Below, piece by piece: positions 25,857-34,042 of a stretch of DNA of 49,273 nucleotides (position 1 is the first letter of the stretch; every line of letters begins with the position of its first letter). A program made the position numbers and the translations under genes. Source of the DNA: Gammaproteobacteria bacterium (GTDB lineage: Bacteria > Pseudomonadota > Gammaproteobacteria > Competibacterales > Competibacteraceae); the NCBI GenBank assembly GCA_024235035.1, contig JACKNE010000021.1, forward strand, positions 1 through 49,273, read 5' to 3'. The notes under the pieces are model-generated. The model had not been told where the DNA came from. It ran no database searches and saw nothing but the letters and a program-made list of their open reading frames with translations.

Positions 25857-26438
25857 ATGAGAGAGTATGCGTTGATCCTGATAGGCGCGATTCTGGTCAA
25901 TAATTTCGTGCTGGTAAAGTTCCTGGGACTATGTCCATTCATGGGTGTATCCCGCAAGCTGGAGACGGCCATCGGTATGGGGTTGGCGACAACCTTCGTG
26001 TTGACGCTGTCTTCCGTCTGCGCCTATCTCAGCGACGAGTATTTGCTGGCGCCATTAGGACTCGAATATTTGCGGACCATCACCTTCATTTTGGTCATTG
26101 CCGTGGTGGTCCAGTTTACCGAGATGATGGTGCATAAGACCAGCCCGTTGCTCTATCAGGTCTTGGGGATTTATCTGCCGTTGATTACCACCAATTGTGC
26201 GGTGTTGGGCGTCGCTCTGCTCAATGTGCAGACTCGGCATGGTTTCGTCGAATCGGGTCTGTACGGCTTCGGTGCGGCGGTCGGCTTTTCGCTGGTGATG
26301 GTGCTGTTCGCGGCCATGCGTGAGCGCATCGTGGTGGCGGATGTGCCCGTGCCGTTTCGTGGAGCGGCGATCGCTCTGGTAACCGCTGGATTGATGTCAT
26401 TGGCATTCATGGGTTTTGCCGGTTTGGTCAGAGGTTAA
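25857..26438 (+). CDS. rnfA: Rnf electron transport complex subunit A
   Basis: 193-residue membrane subunit with six hydrophobic segments. Rnf couples electron flow between reduced ferredoxin and NAD to ion pumping, or runs in reverse to make reduced ferredoxin; the E. coli homologue (Rsx) keeps SoxR reduced. Conserved VNNFVLVKFLGLCPFMGVSR and PLITTNCAVLGVALLN carry the Cys residues thought to hold an intramembrane iron-sulphur centre with RnfE. First gene of a tight rnfABCDGE operon; rnfB starts 3 nt after the stop. Confidence 0.97.
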   Translation: MREYALILIGAILVNNFVLVKFLGLCPFMGVSRKLETAIGMGLATTFVLTLSSVCAYLSDEYLLAPLGLEYLRTITFILVIAVVVQFTEMMVHKTSPLLYQVLGIYLPLITTNCAVLGVALLNVQTRHGFVESGLYGFGAAVGFSLVMVLFAAMRERIVVADVPVPFRGAAIALVTAGLMSLAFMGFAGLVRG

Positions 26439-26441
26439 AAA

Positions 26442-26993
26442 ATGATTGCCGCAATTGTCGTGCTGAGTGCATTGGCTGGCGTTTCCGGTCTGCTGCTGGG
26501 GTTCGCCGCCGTGCGTTTCAAAGTGGAAGGCGATCCCATCGTTGACAAGATCGACGCCATCTTGCCGCAAACCCAGTGTGGGCAATGTGGCTATCCAGGA
26601 TGTCGGCCCTATGCTGAAGCCATTGCCGCTGGCGAGGCCGATATCAACCAGTGTCCACCAGGCGGTGAAAACGGCATTGTCGCCTTGGCGGATCTGCTAG
26701 GCCGTGATCCCAAGCCGCTCAGTACTGAGCATGGCGTCGTGAAACCGAAAATGTTGGCGGTGGTCGACGAGCAGAATTGCATCGGTTGTACCCTGTGCAT
26801 CCAGGCCTGCCCGGTGGACGCCATTCTCGGTGCAGCCAAGCACATGCATACGGTCATCGCCAGCGAATGTACGGGTTGTGAGTTATGCGTGGCGCCTTGT
26901 CCCGTAGACTGTATTGACATGGTTCCGATCACGCAAACCATTACCACCTGGAAATGGACTTATCCGGTCGTGACCACCAAAGCTGCCGCATGA
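26442..26993 (+). CDS. rnfB: Rnf complex subunit B (ferredoxin-like)
   Basis: 183 residues. An N-terminal membrane anchor (about 1-25) is followed by a 4Fe-4S domain with Cys46, Cys49, Cys54 and Cys71 (CGQCGYPGC...C), then two bacterial ferredoxin 4Fe-4S motifs, CIGCTLCIQACP and CTGCELCVAPCP. RnfB is the likely entry point for electrons from soluble ferredoxin. It ends in ATGA overlap with rnfC. Confidence 0.97.
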   Translation: MIAAIVVLSALAGVSGLLLGFAAVRFKVEGDPIVDKIDAILPQTQCGQCGYPGCRPYAEAIAAGEADINQCPPGGENGIVALADLLGRDPKPLSTEHGVVKPKMLAVVDEQNCIGCTLCIQACPVDAILGAAKHMHTVIASECTGCELCVAPCPVDCIDMVPITQTITTWKWTYPVVTTKAAA

Positions 26994-28579
26994 GCCGCCT
27001 GTTTCCCTTTCACGGTGGGCTGAAAACCGTTCGCCACAAAACGGAATCCAATCGACAACCGATCCAACCAGGGCCATTGCCGCGTCGGCTGACCGTGCCG
27101 TTACGCCAGCATATCGGTGCGATCGCCAAAGCATTGGTGCAGGTTGGCGACTCGGTCCTCAAAGGGCAGATGATCGGTCAAGCCGATGGTTATATCAGCG
27201 CCGCCGTTCATGCGCCGACTTCGGGAGTGGTCGTCGCGGTGGATACCCGACCGGTGCCGCACCCTTCCGGTTTGCCGGACCTATGTGTGGTGATCGACAG
27301 TGATGGAGAGAATCGCTGGATCGAGCGTCAACCGGTAGTTTACCGCGCCCTGCACCCTAGCGAACTGCGCAATATCTTGCGCAACGCCGGTATCGTCGGA
27401 CTCGGCGGGGCGGCGTTCCCCAGCGCCGTCAAGTTGAATCTGAGTGGTCAGGATCAGCATCTGGAGACCTTGATCCTGAATGGTGCCGAATGCGAACCGT
27501 GGATTACCTGCGACGACCGGCTGATGCGCGAACGGGCAGCCGGTATCATCGCTGGGCTGCATGTCATGGTCCACCTGCTGGAACCGCGTGAGGTGCTGAT
27601 CGGCATCGAGGACGACAAGCCGGAAGCGATCGCCGCCATGAGCGAAATGTGCGCTGGAACCGGGTACGCCGTCCGATCCGTGCCGACGCGCTACCCTAGT
27701 GGCAGCGTCAAACAACTGGTCAAGCTACTGACCGGCAAGGAGACGCCCGTCGAGGGCTTACCGATCGATGTCGGGGTACAGTGCTTCAATGTCGCGACCG
27801 CTTACACTATCCATCGCGCCATCGATCATGGCGAACCGGTTATTTCCCGAGTGGTGACCGTGACGGGCCATGTGAGCCGTCCAGGCAATCTGGATGCGTT
27901 GCTCGGTACGCCGTTCGCCGAGTTAATCGAACAATGCGGCGGCTATCGGGAAAAGGTAGAGCGATTGATCATGGGCGGGCCGATGATGGGCTTTGCCCTA
28001 CATAGCGACGAGGTGCCGCTGACCAAGGCAGCCAACTGTATTCTGGCGGCCAGCGCCGAGGAACTGACGCCGACCCGGCCAGTTGCGCCCTGCATTCGCT
28101 GCGGAGCTTGTGTGGAGGTCTGTCCCGCCAACCTGCTGCCGCAACAGTTGTACTGGCATGCCCGCGCCAAGGAGTTCGATAAGGCGCAGGATTACCATCT
28201 CTTCAGTTGCATCGAGTGTGGTTGTTGCAGTGCAGTCTGTCCCAGCCATATCCCGTTGGTGCAGTATTACCGCTATGCCAAGAATGAAATCTGGGCGCAG
28301 GAGAAGGAAAAGCAGAAAGCTGAGTTGGCCCGGCAACGCCATCAGGCCCGACTGGAGCGGCTGGAGCGCGAAAAACAGGAACGCGAGGCCAAACTGCGTC
28401 AAAAGTCGCCGGCCAGGACCGCCAAGGCGGAAGACAGCGGCGCGGGCGGCAAGTTGGACATCCAGACGGCGGTTGCCCAAGCCAAGCCACAGCCTCTTTC
28501 CCTGATTCCCTCGCATGAAGGAACGGGAGAGAGTGAGGGTGAAAAAACTGATCAGTCGCTTGGCAAGCAGGATGTTTGA
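26990..28579 (+). CDS. rnfC: Rnf complex subunit C
   Basis: 529-residue cytoplasmic subunit carrying the NADH/FMN site and two 4Fe-4S clusters. It shows GGAAFPSAVKL and LNGAECEPWITCDDRLM (Complex I 51-kDa-like FMN region), and the cluster motifs CIRCGACVEVCP and CIECGCCSAVCP. A charged, helical, coiled-coil-like tail (about residues 430-500, KEKQKAELARQR and similar) precedes a low-complexity end; such tails vary widely in RnfC. ATG 26990 (MSRLFPFHGGLK) overlaps the rnfB stop. Confidence 0.96.
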   Translation: MSRLFPFHGGLKTVRHKTESNRQPIQPGPLPRRLTVPLRQHIGAIAKALVQVGDSVLKGQMIGQADGYISAAVHAPTSGVVVAVDTRPVPHPSGLPDLCVVIDSDGENRWIERQPVVYRALHPSELRNILRNAGIVGLGGAAFPSAVKLNLSGQDQHLETLILNGAECEPWITCDDRLMRERAAGIIAGLHVMVHLLEPREVLIGIEDDKPEAIAAMSEMCAGTGYAVRSVPTRYPSGSVKQLVKLLTGKETPVEGLPIDVGVQCFNVATAYTIHRAIDHGEPVISRVVTVTGHVSRPGNLDALLGTPFAELIEQCGGYREKVERLIMGGPMMGFALHSDEVPLTKAANCILAASAEELTPTRPVAPCIRCGACVEVCPANLLPQQLYWHARAKEFDKAQDYHLFSCIECGCCSAVCPSHIPLVQYYRYAKNEIWAQEKEKQKAELARQRHQARLERLEREKQEREAKLRQKSPARTAKAEDSGAGGKLDIQTAVAQAKPQPLSLIPSHEGTGESEGEKTDQSLGKQDV

Positions 28580-28581
28580 AC

Positions 28582-29622
28582 ATGATGCGCTTCAAGATCG
28601 TCACTTCCCCGCATGTCTTGCAGAACACCAGTGTTGGCCAGGTGATGCGTCGAGTGTTGTATGCCATGATTCCTGGCGTTGCAGCGCTGATCGGATTCTT
28701 TGGTTGGGGTGTTCTGGTCAATCTGGTCCTTGCCACTGCCGTCGCACTACTGGCAGAGACGGTGATGCTAGCGGTGCGCGGCAGGCGATTGGCGTTGCAT
28801 CTGAGCGACTTCAGCGCCGTGGTGACCGCTTGGTTGCTGGCGGTGGCGTTGCCGCCGTTGGCGCCGTGGTGGTTGACGACCTTGGGTGTCATGGCGGCGA
28901 TCGTCGTGGCCAAACACTTGTACGGGGGGTTGGGCTATAACCCGTTCAATCCGGCCATGGTGGGTTATGTAGTGCTGTTGACCTCCTTTCCTCGCGAAAT
29001 GAGCGCTTGGCTGATCCCGCATGGTCTGTACCAGCCGCAGGCGCTGACTTTCTTGGAAACGCTGCGGACGATTTTCAGCGGCGAGTGGCCGGCGCGTTTT
29101 GCCCTGGATGCATTGACCGGCGCCACGCCGCTCGACGCGCTGCGCACCCAGATCGGTTTGGGATTGACGGTGGCCGAGATTCGTAACAGCCCAGTGTTCG
29201 GTTTCGTCGCCGGCCAAGGTTGGGAGTGGGCGGCGTTGGGTTTTTTAGCCGGTGGATTGTGGTTGGTTTACACACGGACTGCCGATTGGCGGATTCCCAC
29301 CGGGATGCTGGGTGGACTGGCGGTGATCGCTACGGTGTTCTATCTGATCGATCCACAGCATTACGCGCCACCGTGGTTTCATGTCTGGAGCGGTGCGGCG
29401 CTTTTCGGCGCTTTCTTCATCGCCACCGATCCAGTCACGGCCAGCACCACCCCGTATGGTCGATTGATCTACGGTGTGGGCGTCGGCATCCTGGTGTATA
29501 TCATTCGCGGCTTTGGCGGTTATCCCGATGGCGTTGCGTTTGCCGTGTTGTTGATGAACATCGCGGCGCCGAGCATCGATCTTTGCACCCAACCCCGGGT
29601 GTTCGGAGCGCGACGCGGATGA
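28582..29622 (+). CDS. rnfD: Rnf complex subunit D
   Basis: 346-residue membrane protein of the NqrB/RnfD family. MMRFKIVTSPHV is the typical start; ATG 28585 is equally possible. The flavin-attachment motif TGATP carries Thr182, expected to bind FMN covalently. The signature GGLGYNPFNPAMVGYVVLL is intact. Two nucleotides separate the rnfC stop from this start, and the stop overlaps rnfG. Confidence 0.96.
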   Translation: MMRFKIVTSPHVLQNTSVGQVMRRVLYAMIPGVAALIGFFGWGVLVNLVLATAVALLAETVMLAVRGRRLALHLSDFSAVVTAWLLAVALPPLAPWWLTTLGVMAAIVVAKHLYGGLGYNPFNPAMVGYVVLLTSFPREMSAWLIPHGLYQPQALTFLETLRTIFSGEWPARFALDALTGATPLDALRTQIGLGLTVAEIRNSPVFGFVAGQGWEWAALGFLAGGLWLVYTRTADWRIPTGMLGGLAVIATVFYLIDPQHYAPPWFHVWSGAALFGAFFIATDPVTASTTPYGRLIYGVGVGILVYIIRGFGGYPDGVAFAVLLMNIAAPSIDLCTQPRVFGARRG

Positions 29623-30272
29623 AGACGGTCGCACACAGTATGGGGGTTGCCGCCCTGATCCTGGCGGGTTTCGCTGTTGTCGGCACTGGATTGGTAGCCG
29701 TGACCTATAGCGGCACTAAGGACATTATCGCCGAGGCGCAGCAGGCGGCGCTGGAGGCCAGACTCAATCAACTGGTGCCGACTGATCGTTACGACAACCG
29801 GGTGACGGAAGATCGTCTTGAAGTCGTTGCGCCAGAGTGGTTAGGCACCGATCAGCCGGTGGTAATTTATCGGGCGCGCAAGGAGGGTCAGCCGGTGGCG
29901 CTGTTCGCCACGCCTTATGCGCCGGATGGTTATGGGGGGCCGATTCAGTTGCTGATCGGTGTGTATGCCGATGGGACGTTGGCCGGGGTGCGGGTGTTGA
30001 CGCACAAGGAAACACCTGGCCTGGGGGATGGTATTGAGGAGCGTCGTTCGCCATGGATTCTGGCGTTTGCCGGCAAATCGCTGACCCATCCTGCCTTAGC
30101 GCAGTGGAAGGTGAAAAGAGATGGTGGCGCATTCGACCAATTCACGGGAGCGACGATTACGCCACGAGCGGTGGTCAAAGCCGTCCATAAATTCCTGGAG
30201 TATGCTCAGAAGCATCGGGAATCGCTGTTCGCACCGATGACCAAAGCGGTGAAGAGTGAGGAGCATTCATGA
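29619..30272 (+). CDS. rnfG: Rnf complex subunit G
   Basis: 217 residues: one N-terminal membrane helix (about 8-30) and a periplasmic FMN-binding domain. FTGATITPRAVV contains Thr179, the predicted covalent FMN site attached by ApbE-type transferase; no apbE is visible here. HKETPGLGDGIE is a second family signature. ATG 29619 overlaps the rnfD stop; a long open frame from 29220 is overlap with rnfD, not an extension. Confidence 0.96.
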   Translation: MKTVAHSMGVAALILAGFAVVGTGLVAVTYSGTKDIIAEAQQAALEARLNQLVPTDRYDNRVTEDRLEVVAPEWLGTDQPVVIYRARKEGQPVALFATPYAPDGYGGPIQLLIGVYADGTLAGVRVLTHKETPGLGDGIEERRSPWILAFAGKSLTHPALAQWKVKRDGGAFDQFTGATITPRAVVKAVHKFLEYAQKHRESLFAPMTKAVKSEEHS

Positions 30273-30958
30273 ACGACACCGGCTATTTGAAAATCCTTAA
30301 GGATGGCGTGTGGACCCAGAACACCGGGTTTGTGGCGTTGCTGGGATTATGTCCGTTGTTGGCAGTATCGAATTCGGTGGTCAATGGCTTGGGGTTGGGG
30401 TTGGCGACCTTATTGGTGTTGTTGATTTCCAATGTCGCGGTATCGCTGATTCGTAATCTGGTGCGGCCCGAGGTGCGGATTCCGGTATTCGTGTTGGTGA
30501 TCGCCTGCGTAGTGACGGCAGTCGAGTTGGCAATGCATGCTTTTCTACCACGGTTGTATACGGTGTTGGGCATTTTCATTCCGCTGATCGTCACCAATTG
30601 TTGTGTGATCGGTCGCGCTGAAGCGTTTGCTTTCAAGCATCGAGTGGCCAAGTCGGCAGTCGATGGGATTGCCACCGGTCTGGGGTTTATGTTGGCGCTG
30701 GTGCTACTAGGGGCGTTGCGCGAAGTGGTAGGGCAGGGAACGCTGTTTGGTCAGGCGGATTTATTGTTTGGTGAGTTCGGCAAAGGGCTGACCCTGCATC
30801 TGGTGGACGACTATCGTGGTTTCCTGTTGGCGATTTTGCCGCCGGGCGCGTTCATCGGCTTGGGCTGCCTGATTGCGCTCAAGAATGTCATCGACTCGCG
30901 AGTCCAGCGTCGAGCCATTGCTCAATCAACGACGGTGCTGCTCGAAGCTAAGTCTTGA
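30269..30958 (+). CDS. rnfE: Rnf complex subunit E
   Basis: 229 residues, homologous to RnfA, with six membrane segments and the mirrored Cys motifs LGLCPLLAVSNSVVNGLGLG and PLIVTNCCVIGRAEAFA. It completes the operon. Gammaproteobacteria often have nth next; here the operon ends and an accessory island begins. The ATG overlaps the rnfG stop by 4 nt. Confidence 0.96.
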   Translation: MNDTGYLKILKDGVWTQNTGFVALLGLCPLLAVSNSVVNGLGLGLATLLVLLISNVAVSLIRNLVRPEVRIPVFVLVIACVVTAVELAMHAFLPRLYTVLGIFIPLIVTNCCVIGRAEAFAFKHRVAKSAVDGIATGLGFMLALVLLGALREVVGQGTLFGQADLLFGEFGKGLTLHLVDDYRGFLLAILPPGAFIGLGCLIALKNVIDSRVQRRAIAQSTTVLLEAKS

Positions 30959-30973
30959 TGCGCCGTATATCTT

Positions 30974-31000
30974 ATCCTGATGCAGGATGTACGGTTCCGT
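30974..31000 (+). terminator. Paired small stem-loops after rnfE
   Basis: ATCCTG-ATG-CAGGAT (30974-30988) and ACGG-TT-CCGT (30991-31000), followed by ATAATTACTTGTT. Weak as a terminator, but the only structured element at the end of the rnf operon. It sits exactly at the border with the accessory island. Confidence 0.35.
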
Positions 31001-31020
31001 ATAATTACTTGTTAGACCTC

Positions 31021-31293
31021 ATGCAAACCGTTCTGGACTCCGCCCAAGCTTGGTTTTTCGAATCGGCTTCTCATGGGTTGGGTGGTTCGCTGAGCATTCG
31101 GCTTGTCGAAGGCATCAAGGGTGCAGAGCGCCAGTTTGTTGACGTTGGCGACACAAAGCTCGGCCCGTACTTCCCAGTTCAGGTTGAATGTGGAAGTCGG
31201 TGCGTAGAAGTCACCTTCGAGCGCGCGCTCGCGTTCATCGAAGTGAGTCAAGGAAGACGAACGACCCCGCCGGTCGAAGAAGGGATTGCGTAG
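31021..31293 (+). CDS. Small hypothetical protein, probably 3'-truncated
   Basis: 90 residues from ATG 31021 (MQTVLDSAQAWFFESASHGL). I do not recognise the family. The middle VRLVEGIKG-like and VDVGDTKLGPYFPVQVECGS parts, then VEVTFERALAFIEV, read as beta-rich protein, but the last 17 or so residues (QGRRTTPPVEEGIA) look unrelated. The TnpB element begins close by, so the element may have cut a longer gene. The frame is open upstream to TTG 30955, overlapping rnfE, but only the ATG start looks natural. Confidence 0.45.
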   Translation: MQTVLDSAQAWFFESASHGLGGSLSIRLVEGIKGAERQFVDVGDTKLGPYFPVQVECGSRCVEVTFERALAFIEVSQGRRTTPPVEEGIA

Positions 31294-31429
31294 GGAGTCA
31301 GAATCGCCAGCCCTAAGGCGATGCGATTCTGCCCGGAGCATCCTGTCCGGCGGTTTGACGTGCTATCCGCGCCGGTTTTTCGGGGCGGTTCGCACCGCAG
31401 CGACGGGTGAAATCGAGTAAAATCGACGA

Positions 31430-32653
31430 ATGGTTCAACGCCTGAAAGCCTACAAATTCCGCTTCACCCCGACCGCTGCACAACGAAAGCAGTTGGCGGT
31501 TGAGTTTGGGTGCGCAAGGTTCGTCTGGAACCGCTGTCTGGACGTGCGAAGCACGGCTTGGAAGGAACGCCAAGAGAAGCAAAACCACGTCTCACTCGGA
31601 CGCCAAGTCACGGCTTGGAAGAAAACCGAATGCCCGTGGCTGGCCAATGCAACGGCGAACTGCTTGACGCAAAGTCTGATTGACCAAGACAAGGCGTTTA
31701 AAAACTTCTTTGACAAGCGCGGCAAGTACCCACGGTTCAAGTCGAAGTGGAACAAACAATCCGTCCGCTATCAACTGGATCAGCGCCACATTCAAAGCAC
31801 CTATCGCAGCGGCGAATACCTCAAACTGCCGAAACTGGGTTTTATTAAAGCCCGTTGGAGTCGCATCCCGACCGGCATACCGAAAATGGCGACGGTTTCC
31901 AAAGACCCGTCGGGGCGCTATTTCGTGGCGTTTGCGTGTGAAGAAGGGGTTGAAGCCTTGCCCTTGACCGGCGTTGCCGTCGGCTTGGACTTGGGTATCA
32001 AGGATGTGGTGGTCGCCAGTGACGGCTTGAAAAGCGGCAATCCGCGCCACTTGAAAAAGCAGATGCGTCGGTTGAAGTTTCAGCAGCGCCGGTTGAGTCG
32101 GATGCAAAAGGGAAGCAACCGACGGCGCAAACAGCGGCAACGGGTCGCCACGATTCACGCCCACATTGCGGCGATGCGGGCCGACTTCCTGCACAAGACC
32201 ACCACAGCCTTGATTCGCCGTGCCGATGTCTTGGCGCTGGAAGATTTGAACGTGCGCGGCATGATGAAGAATCATCACCTTGCGGGCGCGCTGGCCGATG
32301 TGGGGATGCACGAATTCAAGCGGCAAATCGGCTACAAAGCGGACTGGTACGGACGCACGGTGGTGACGGTGGATCGCTTTGCGCCCACCAGTAAGACCTG
32401 TTCTCACTGTGGGCGCTACCGAGAAACAATGCTGCTGTCGGTTAGAGAGTGGACGTGTCCCGATTGCAGAACGCACCATGACCGCGACGTGAACGCGGCT
32501 CGAAATATCCTGAGCTTTGCAACCGCCGGGGAGGCGGGGCTTGCGCGTGGAGGGAGCTTGAACTGGTTGAGTCACAGACTCAGCACTCCCGTTGAAGCGC
32601 GAACCGAGGCCGAAAAACTTGATGAAGCCGTCCGTCTGGAACGGGCAGCGTAA
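31430..32653 (+). CDS. tnpB: RNA-guided endonuclease TnpB
   Basis: 407 residues. TnpB proteins are RNA-guided DNA nucleases, ancestors of Cas12, that help keep IS200/IS605 elements in place. An N-terminal helix-turn-helix region (RLKAYKFRFTPTAAQRKQLA) precedes a split RuvC nuclease with Asp187 (GLDLGIKD), Glu271 (LALEDLNVRGM) and Asp353 (DRDVNAARNI). A zinc finger has Cys324, Cys327, Cys343 and Cys346. All catalytic residues are present, so it is probably active. The C-terminal codons overlap the predicted guide RNA scaffold. Start ATG 31430, without a strong binding site. Confidence 0.93.
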   Translation: MVQRLKAYKFRFTPTAAQRKQLAVEFGCARFVWNRCLDVRSTAWKERQEKQNHVSLGRQVTAWKKTECPWLANATANCLTQSLIDQDKAFKNFFDKRGKYPRFKSKWNKQSVRYQLDQRHIQSTYRSGEYLKLPKLGFIKARWSRIPTGIPKMATVSKDPSGRYFVAFACEEGVEALPLTGVAVGLDLGIKDVVVASDGLKSGNPRHLKKQMRRLKFQQRRLSRMQKGSNRRRKQRQRVATIHAHIAAMRADFLHKTTTALIRRADVLALEDLNVRGMMKNHHLAGALADVGMHEFKRQIGYKADWYGRTVVTVDRFAPTSKTCSHCGRYRETMLLSVREWTCPDCRTHHDRDVNAARNILSFATAGEAGLARGGSLNWLSHRLSTPVEARTEAEKLDEAVRLERAA

Positions 32654-32657
32654 TCAA
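32552..32657 (+). ncRNA. Probable omega RNA scaffold at the tnpB 3' end
   Basis: Within the last tnpB codons, GGGAG (32552-32556) pairs with CTCCC (32586-32590) and encloses a perfect TGAGTC-ACA-GACTCA stem-loop (32568-32582); GTTGAAGCG follows. In studied elements the omega RNA spans the tnpB 3' end and right end, and its guide is the flanking DNA. If the right end is at 32657, the guide would begin at 32658. The 5' border of the RNA cannot be fixed by eye. Confidence 0.45.
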
Positions 32658-32673
32658 GCGGCGCGGATTCCAA

Positions 32674-33144
32674 ATGGAGAACATTGACGATTGGAGCCTT
32701 GACCTTGCTTCCGGGACTTGGAGTCGCATCGTTCACAGGGCTTGGCCAAGGTGGGTGATTTTCCGATCTGACAAGCGAGCCAACCGCTTATGGGAAATTC
32801 GGCAGGCCTTATGGGATCTGACGGTTGGGTGGGAAGACAGCTATAAAAAGGCAGTGGGGCGGCTTGAGGAAGCGTTAGGGTTCCTCCCAGATGTGCGAGC
32901 CGTCGAGCAGCTATTTAGGCCGGATGTGGCTCACGATGTACTTCCCGGATTAAAGGAAGAGTACGGCGTCTATCGAATTCGACTTGAGGGAGTAACAATC
33001 CGATTCGTTGAGGAGCATCACTGTATCTGGCTCACAATTGAAGGTTGTCTTCCTCAAGCATTGGCTGAGCGGCTTGTCGAAGGCGTTCGACGTAAGGTTG
33101 CCGCCTTGGAAGGTACTGAATATGGCGCAGAAAAAATCGCCTAG
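32674..33144 (+). CDS. Hypothetical protein, 156 aa
   Basis: Unrecognised. ATG 32674 reads MENIDDWSLDLASGTWSRIV; the protein is rich in Trp, charged and helix-forming (RLWEIRQALWDLTVGWED), with a beta-like second half (YRIRLEGVTIRFVEEHHCIW). No signal peptide or membrane helix. There is no good ribosome-binding site, and the start lies 16 nt after the presumed TnpB right end, so the element may have replaced its natural leader or first codons. Base composition is lower in GC than the rnf genes. The size and context are compatible with a toxin-immunity-type accessory protein, but nothing proves it. Confidence 0.55.
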   Translation: MENIDDWSLDLASGTWSRIVHRAWPRWVIFRSDKRANRLWEIRQALWDLTVGWEDSYKKAVGRLEEALGFLPDVRAVEQLFRPDVAHDVLPGLKEEYGVYRIRLEGVTIRFVEEHHCIWLTIEGCLPQALAERLVEGVRRKVAALEGTEYGAEKIA

Positions 33145-33157
33145 CAGCGCGTTGTAG

Positions 33158-33385
33158 ATGACGTTTGCAGATACAAGCGATGGCGGACGACACAGACTCC
33201 ACTGCCCTGAAGGTTATAAGTCGGGGGTATTTCTAAGAACAATTGCTCAACAATACCATGCACACGGACGGGGATTCCGCTACGCTCCATTCCCGCTGGC
33301 GATGGCCTCGTTATGTGCTCTAGGGCGTCGATTGCAAATCGAGGTGTGTTATGAAAGTCAGGAAGTCTTTAGCGGAATGAAGTAG
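33158..33385 (+). other. Doubtful open frame, 75 codons
   Basis: ATG 33158 to a TAG at 33383-33385. The translation (MTFADTSDGGRHRLHCPEGY start) shows no recognisable domain and there is no ribosome-binding site. The DNA contains near-palindromic bits, such as TCGATT-GCA-AATCGA (33328-33342), so it may be repeat debris and not a gene. The whole gap from 33145 to 33463 holds nothing better. Confidence 0.2.
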
Positions 33386-33463
33386 TAGGGAAGTTGTTCT
33401 GAATATTAAATGTGGCCTTAAAAACTGAGAACTGGTTAAGCCGGGGGCCGCTACGGACAGATC

Positions 33464-33928
33464 TCACCCTGGGCGTCTATTATATTGGTTTTCAGTGCCC
33501 TGCAGATATTCGCGTCCCTGACTCGTGAGACCTTCGACAGATACTTGGTCGCAATAGCTGTTATCTGCTAGCGATATTTCATGAGGCGTGAAGGATTTGA
33601 TGTATCCACTTCGATGCGCCCTACGCAGCAACTCCACGGTGCTTTGAAATTCTGCAAGGTGGTCATCTGTGTTACTTGAAGGGGTAAAACTGGTTTTTCC
33701 AGAGTCGATTTCTCTGAGCAGTTCTTTCACGATTGAACTCCTTAAAAAAACAGTGTAATCAGTCAGGTTTTCAGCTCTTAGGGTGTCGTCTGCCGCCAGC
33801 ACCTTGGAGTGCTCCATTAGCTTAAGCATGCTGGGCATGCACTCCAAATTATAGGAAGCCGAGTAACGAGCAGGCGAAGAAGCCAGTGTAAGGCCCGACT
33901 GGACGTTTTTCAATAATTCCAGGTTCAA
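33464..33928 (-). CDS. Hypothetical protein with winged-helix-like C-terminus
   Basis: 154 residues on the minus strand, MNLELLKNVQSGLTLASSPA onward. Not recognised as a named family. The middle (YTVFLRSSIVKELLREIDSG) is helical. The C-terminal half (ELLRRAHRSGYIKSF, then VSVEGLTSQGREYL) resembles the end of small winged-helix proteins such as the DUF2513 group, where a GLT..G.EYL segment closes the wing. It could be an accessory regulator. GC is lower than the housekeeping genes. It points away from the dioxygenase gene, with an IS remnant between them. Confidence 0.5.
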   Translation of the reverse strand: MNLELLKNVQSGLTLASSPARYSASYNLECMPSMLKLMEHSKVLAADDTLRAENLTDYTVFLRSSIVKELLREIDSGKTSFTPSSNTDDHLAEFQSTVELLRRAHRSGYIKSFTPHEISLADNSYCDQVSVEGLTSQGREYLQGTENQYNRRPG

Positions 33929-34042
33929 GGCTCAATTGGGGCAGAGATCGTGCTGTGTAGGGGATTGAGAGCGATGGAGTAGCTGGGCGCAGAGGCAAGC
34001 ATGTATGAGGTGAAGAAGATATGCGGATTATTTCGATGAAGC

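Larger units (their letters stand above)
31299..32657 (+). mobile_element. Solitary TnpB element, IS200/IS605 superfamily (IS1341-like)
   Basis: An intact tnpB without a tnpA neighbour. The inverted pair CAGAATCG (31299-31306) / CGATTCTG (31324-31331), enclosing a CGCC/GGCG stem, is a candidate left-end hairpin. The right end is put near TCAA (32654-32657), just after the tnpB stop, by analogy with IS605 right-end cleavage motifs. Both ends are approximate; this superfamily makes no target duplication, so the borders need an empty-site comparison. Without TnpA it can move only with help from another copy. Confidence 0.6.

Noticed and set aside
31011..31017. GTTAGAC just before the small gene at 31021, matching the integron core-site pattern GTTRRRY.
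   Set aside because: No partner RYYYAAC core forming an attC hairpin, no integrase and no cassette series; the GCCTAGC at 33141 does not fit either.
33158..33385. 75-codon plus-strand open frame as a real gene.
   Set aside because: No binding site, no recognisable domain and internal palindromes; kept only as a doubtful feature.
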